A DNA stretch of 14,443 nt from Armatimonadota bacterium (GTDB lineage: Bacteria > Armatimonadota > Armatimonadia > Armatimonadales > Armatimonadaceae), in NCBI GenBank assembly GCA_030833025.1, contig JAURHZ010000028.1, positions 1-14,443 of the forward strand, read 5' to 3'. Below the pieces are notes generated by a model. It saw nothing but the letters and a program-made list of their open reading frames with translations, did not search any database and was not told the DNA's origin. The translations under genes and the position numbers were made by a program. This document shows, in pieces, positions 13,543 through 14,443 of the stretch; the stretch's first letter is position 1; every line of letters begins with the position of its first letter.

Positions 13543-13637
13543 GATGTTCGAGTATACCGATTGTAGACATCCCCGGCGTTGGGTGATGCAATTCAGTGTC
13601 AGGCAGTCCTACAGATATCTCCAGCATTCAGCGTGGT

Positions 13638-13703
13638 TCAGTTTTCAGTTGTGATGCCAAGATAATTCGGTGACCGTCCGGATGCTCTTGAGGTTCCGAG
13701 GGC
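13638..13703 (-). pseudogene. Remnant of a second BMP-type permease C-terminus
   Basis: Read on the minus strand, these 66 bases encode 21 residues plus a TGA stop that parallel the last 21 codons plus stop of the intact permease (13779-13844). By hand alignment 56 of 66 bases and 17 of 21 residues agree; the ends read RSPNYLGITTEN here and RPPKYLGITTEN there. Half of the ten base changes are silent, including TGA for TAA. Similarity stops abruptly above about 13705, where an inverted repeat begins. It is too short to be a gene. It is most likely the tail of a lost paralogous permease or of a partial duplication. Confidence 0.75.
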
Positions 13704-13728
13704 TAACCTGCTACAGGCAGGCACCCTC
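13698..13728. repeat. Imperfect inverted repeat at the permease-remnant boundary
   Basis: An outer GAGGG (13698-13702) pairs with CCCTC (13724-13728), and an inner CCTGC (13707-13711) pairs with GCAGG (13717-13721) around a TACAG loop. No T tract follows on either strand, so I do not call it a terminator. It overlaps the point where similarity to the intact permease ends. Confidence 0.5.
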
Positions 13729-13778
13729 AACGCTTCAAGTTCTCTTCTTTGAAGAAAATTCTCATAACGATTTTCGTT

Positions 13779-14443
13779 TTAGTTCTCTGTTGTGATGCCA
13801 AGATACTTCGGAGGCCGTACGGATGCTCTTGCGGTTCCTAGCGCCACGAGTGTGAGAATGTACGGTAGCGCAAGCAGAATAGGATAAGGCAACCAAGATT
13901 TACCTGCGGCTTGGAGGCTTGCCTGAAGAACATCGAGGCTTGCGAACCCCAACGTCCCAATAGCTGTCCAAATCGGTGACCATCGACCAACAACGATAAG
14001 GGCCAGCGCTACAAATCCGCGGGATGCTGTCATGTTGTCAGTGAAGTTGTTGGAAATGCCGATAGAAAGCGCTGCACCAGCAACACCGCAGAAGGCGCCA
14101 CAAGCAAGACTCACAAAAAAACGATAGGCAAAAACGCTGTAGCCAGCTGCTGTGACAGCTTTCGGTAGCTCGCCCGTGGCTGCGATGCCAATGCCAAGGC
14201 GAGTCCGGTGCAGAACCCACCACAGAACAGGGATAAGGATGATGAACAGCAGCGTAAGTGCGTTCATCCCGGCAAGAAGAGGCGGGAGGCTTTGTGCTTT
14301 CAGAATCGTTGGGTGTGACTTCTGCAGGGTGCGTGACAAGACACCAGTGATGCCAATGGCGAGGAAGTTCAAGGCTGTGCCGACGATGACATGATCGGAA
14401 CGCATCACGAGTGTGAAGATATTGTGGAGCGCTGCAGCAAGCA
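13779..14443 (-). CDS. ABC transporter permease, BMP/nucleoside-simple sugar type (5' end beyond window)
   Basis: The frame is open from the window edge to TAA at 13781-13779, giving 221 visible residues of the C-terminal part of the permease. A GTG at 14408 could be read as a start, but the frame continues upstream with AAALHNIFTLVMRSDHVIVGTALNFLAIG, which matches the usual interior of this family, so the gene extends past the window. The cytoplasmic loop GELPKAVTAAGYSVFAYRF is the ATPase-contact region of the BPD_transp_2 family, followed by SLACGAFCGVAGAALS and FVALALIVVGRWSPIWTAIG. These are hallmarks of the second permease of nucleoside or simple-sugar importers that use BMP-type binding proteins. 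The bmp gene at 7875-8888 may be its partner. No strong terminator follows; a diverged copy of its 3' end lies 75 bp downstream. Confidence 0.92.
   Translation of the reverse strand, partial: LAAALHNIFTLVMRSDHVIVGTALNFLAIGITGVLSRTLQKSHPTILKAQSLPPLLAGMNALTLLFIILIPVLWWVLHRTRLGIGIAATGELPKAVTAAGYSVFAYRFFVSLACGAFCGVAGAALSIGISNNFTDNMTASRGFVALALIVVGRWSPIWTAIGTLGFASLDVLQASLQAAGKSWLPYPILLALPYILTLVALGTARASVRPPKYLGITTEN

Noticed and set aside
13543..13637. Promoter or small RNA upstream of rlmN
   Set aside because: TACAAT and TATACT on the minus strand look like -10 boxes but have no -35 at proper spacing; nothing else with structure is visible.
1..14443. tRNA, rRNA, CRISPR arrays, insertion sequences or integrase genes
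   Set aside because: I looked for tRNA-like cloverleaf ends, regularly spaced repeats and transposase/integrase motifs in all gaps and found none; no gap exceeds 240 bases.

Overview
This 14.4-kb window comes from a bacterial chromosome of moderate GC content and high gene density. It holds eleven full or partial protein genes of housekeeping or envelope type, with no phage, transposon, CRISPR or RNA gene that I can recognise. I cannot place the organism firmly. A BMP-type nucleoside/sugar ABC transporter, a fused M16 peptidase, a DPPR-synthase-like UbiA protein and a secreted PKD protein would suit a deep-branching environmental bacterium such as Armatimonadota, but this is a low-confidence guess. 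The asymmetric hexamer GGATGC is strongly over-represented on both strands: 39 copies by hand count, against about 7-8 expected by chance.

Layout. From 1 to 251 lies the C-terminal end of a gene on the + strand, closed by a textbook terminator. From 418 to 1628 lies a translationally coupled pair (+): a YedK/HMCES-type SRAP protein and a zinc-ribbon Nudix hydrolase. At 1618-2964 (-) is a 448-aa protein that I cannot assign. It overlaps the Nudix gene tail to tail and is divergent from the next unit. From 3161 to 5057 (+) a secreted PKD-domain protein is followed by an overlapping UbiA-family gene of the decaprenyl-phosphate phosphoribosyltransferase type. A perfect 10-bp hairpin lies just inside the second gene. 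At 5054-7786 (-) is a 910-aa two-domain M16 metallopeptidase, and upstream of it at 7875-8888 (-) is a BMP-family solute-binding lipoprotein with its own promoter and terminator.

From 8985 to 10481 (+) dtd (D-aminoacyl-tRNA deacylase) is followed after 3 nt by a TPR protein. This pair meets, tail to tail with a 4-bp overlap, the minus-strand pair rlmN (12472-13542) and a 663-aa coiled-coil protein with a C-terminal NYN/PIN ribonuclease-like domain (10478-12469). The right edge (13779-14443, -) is the C-terminal part of a BMP-type ABC permease. Just downstream of its stop is a diverged second copy of its last 21 codons plus a stop codon, apparently the scar of a lost paralogue or of a local duplication.

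How the genes relate. The solute-binding lipoprotein and the permease probably serve the same kind of importer although about 5 kb of unrelated genes lie between them. SRAP plus Nudix suggests DNA or nucleotide damage handling. dtd, rlmN and the NYN protein all concern translation or RNA, although they are in different operons. The strongest candidates for something undescribed are the NYN/coiled-coil protein paired with rlmN, the unassigned 448-aa protein, the GGATGC enrichment, the hairpin at the start of the UbiA gene and the permease-tail duplication.
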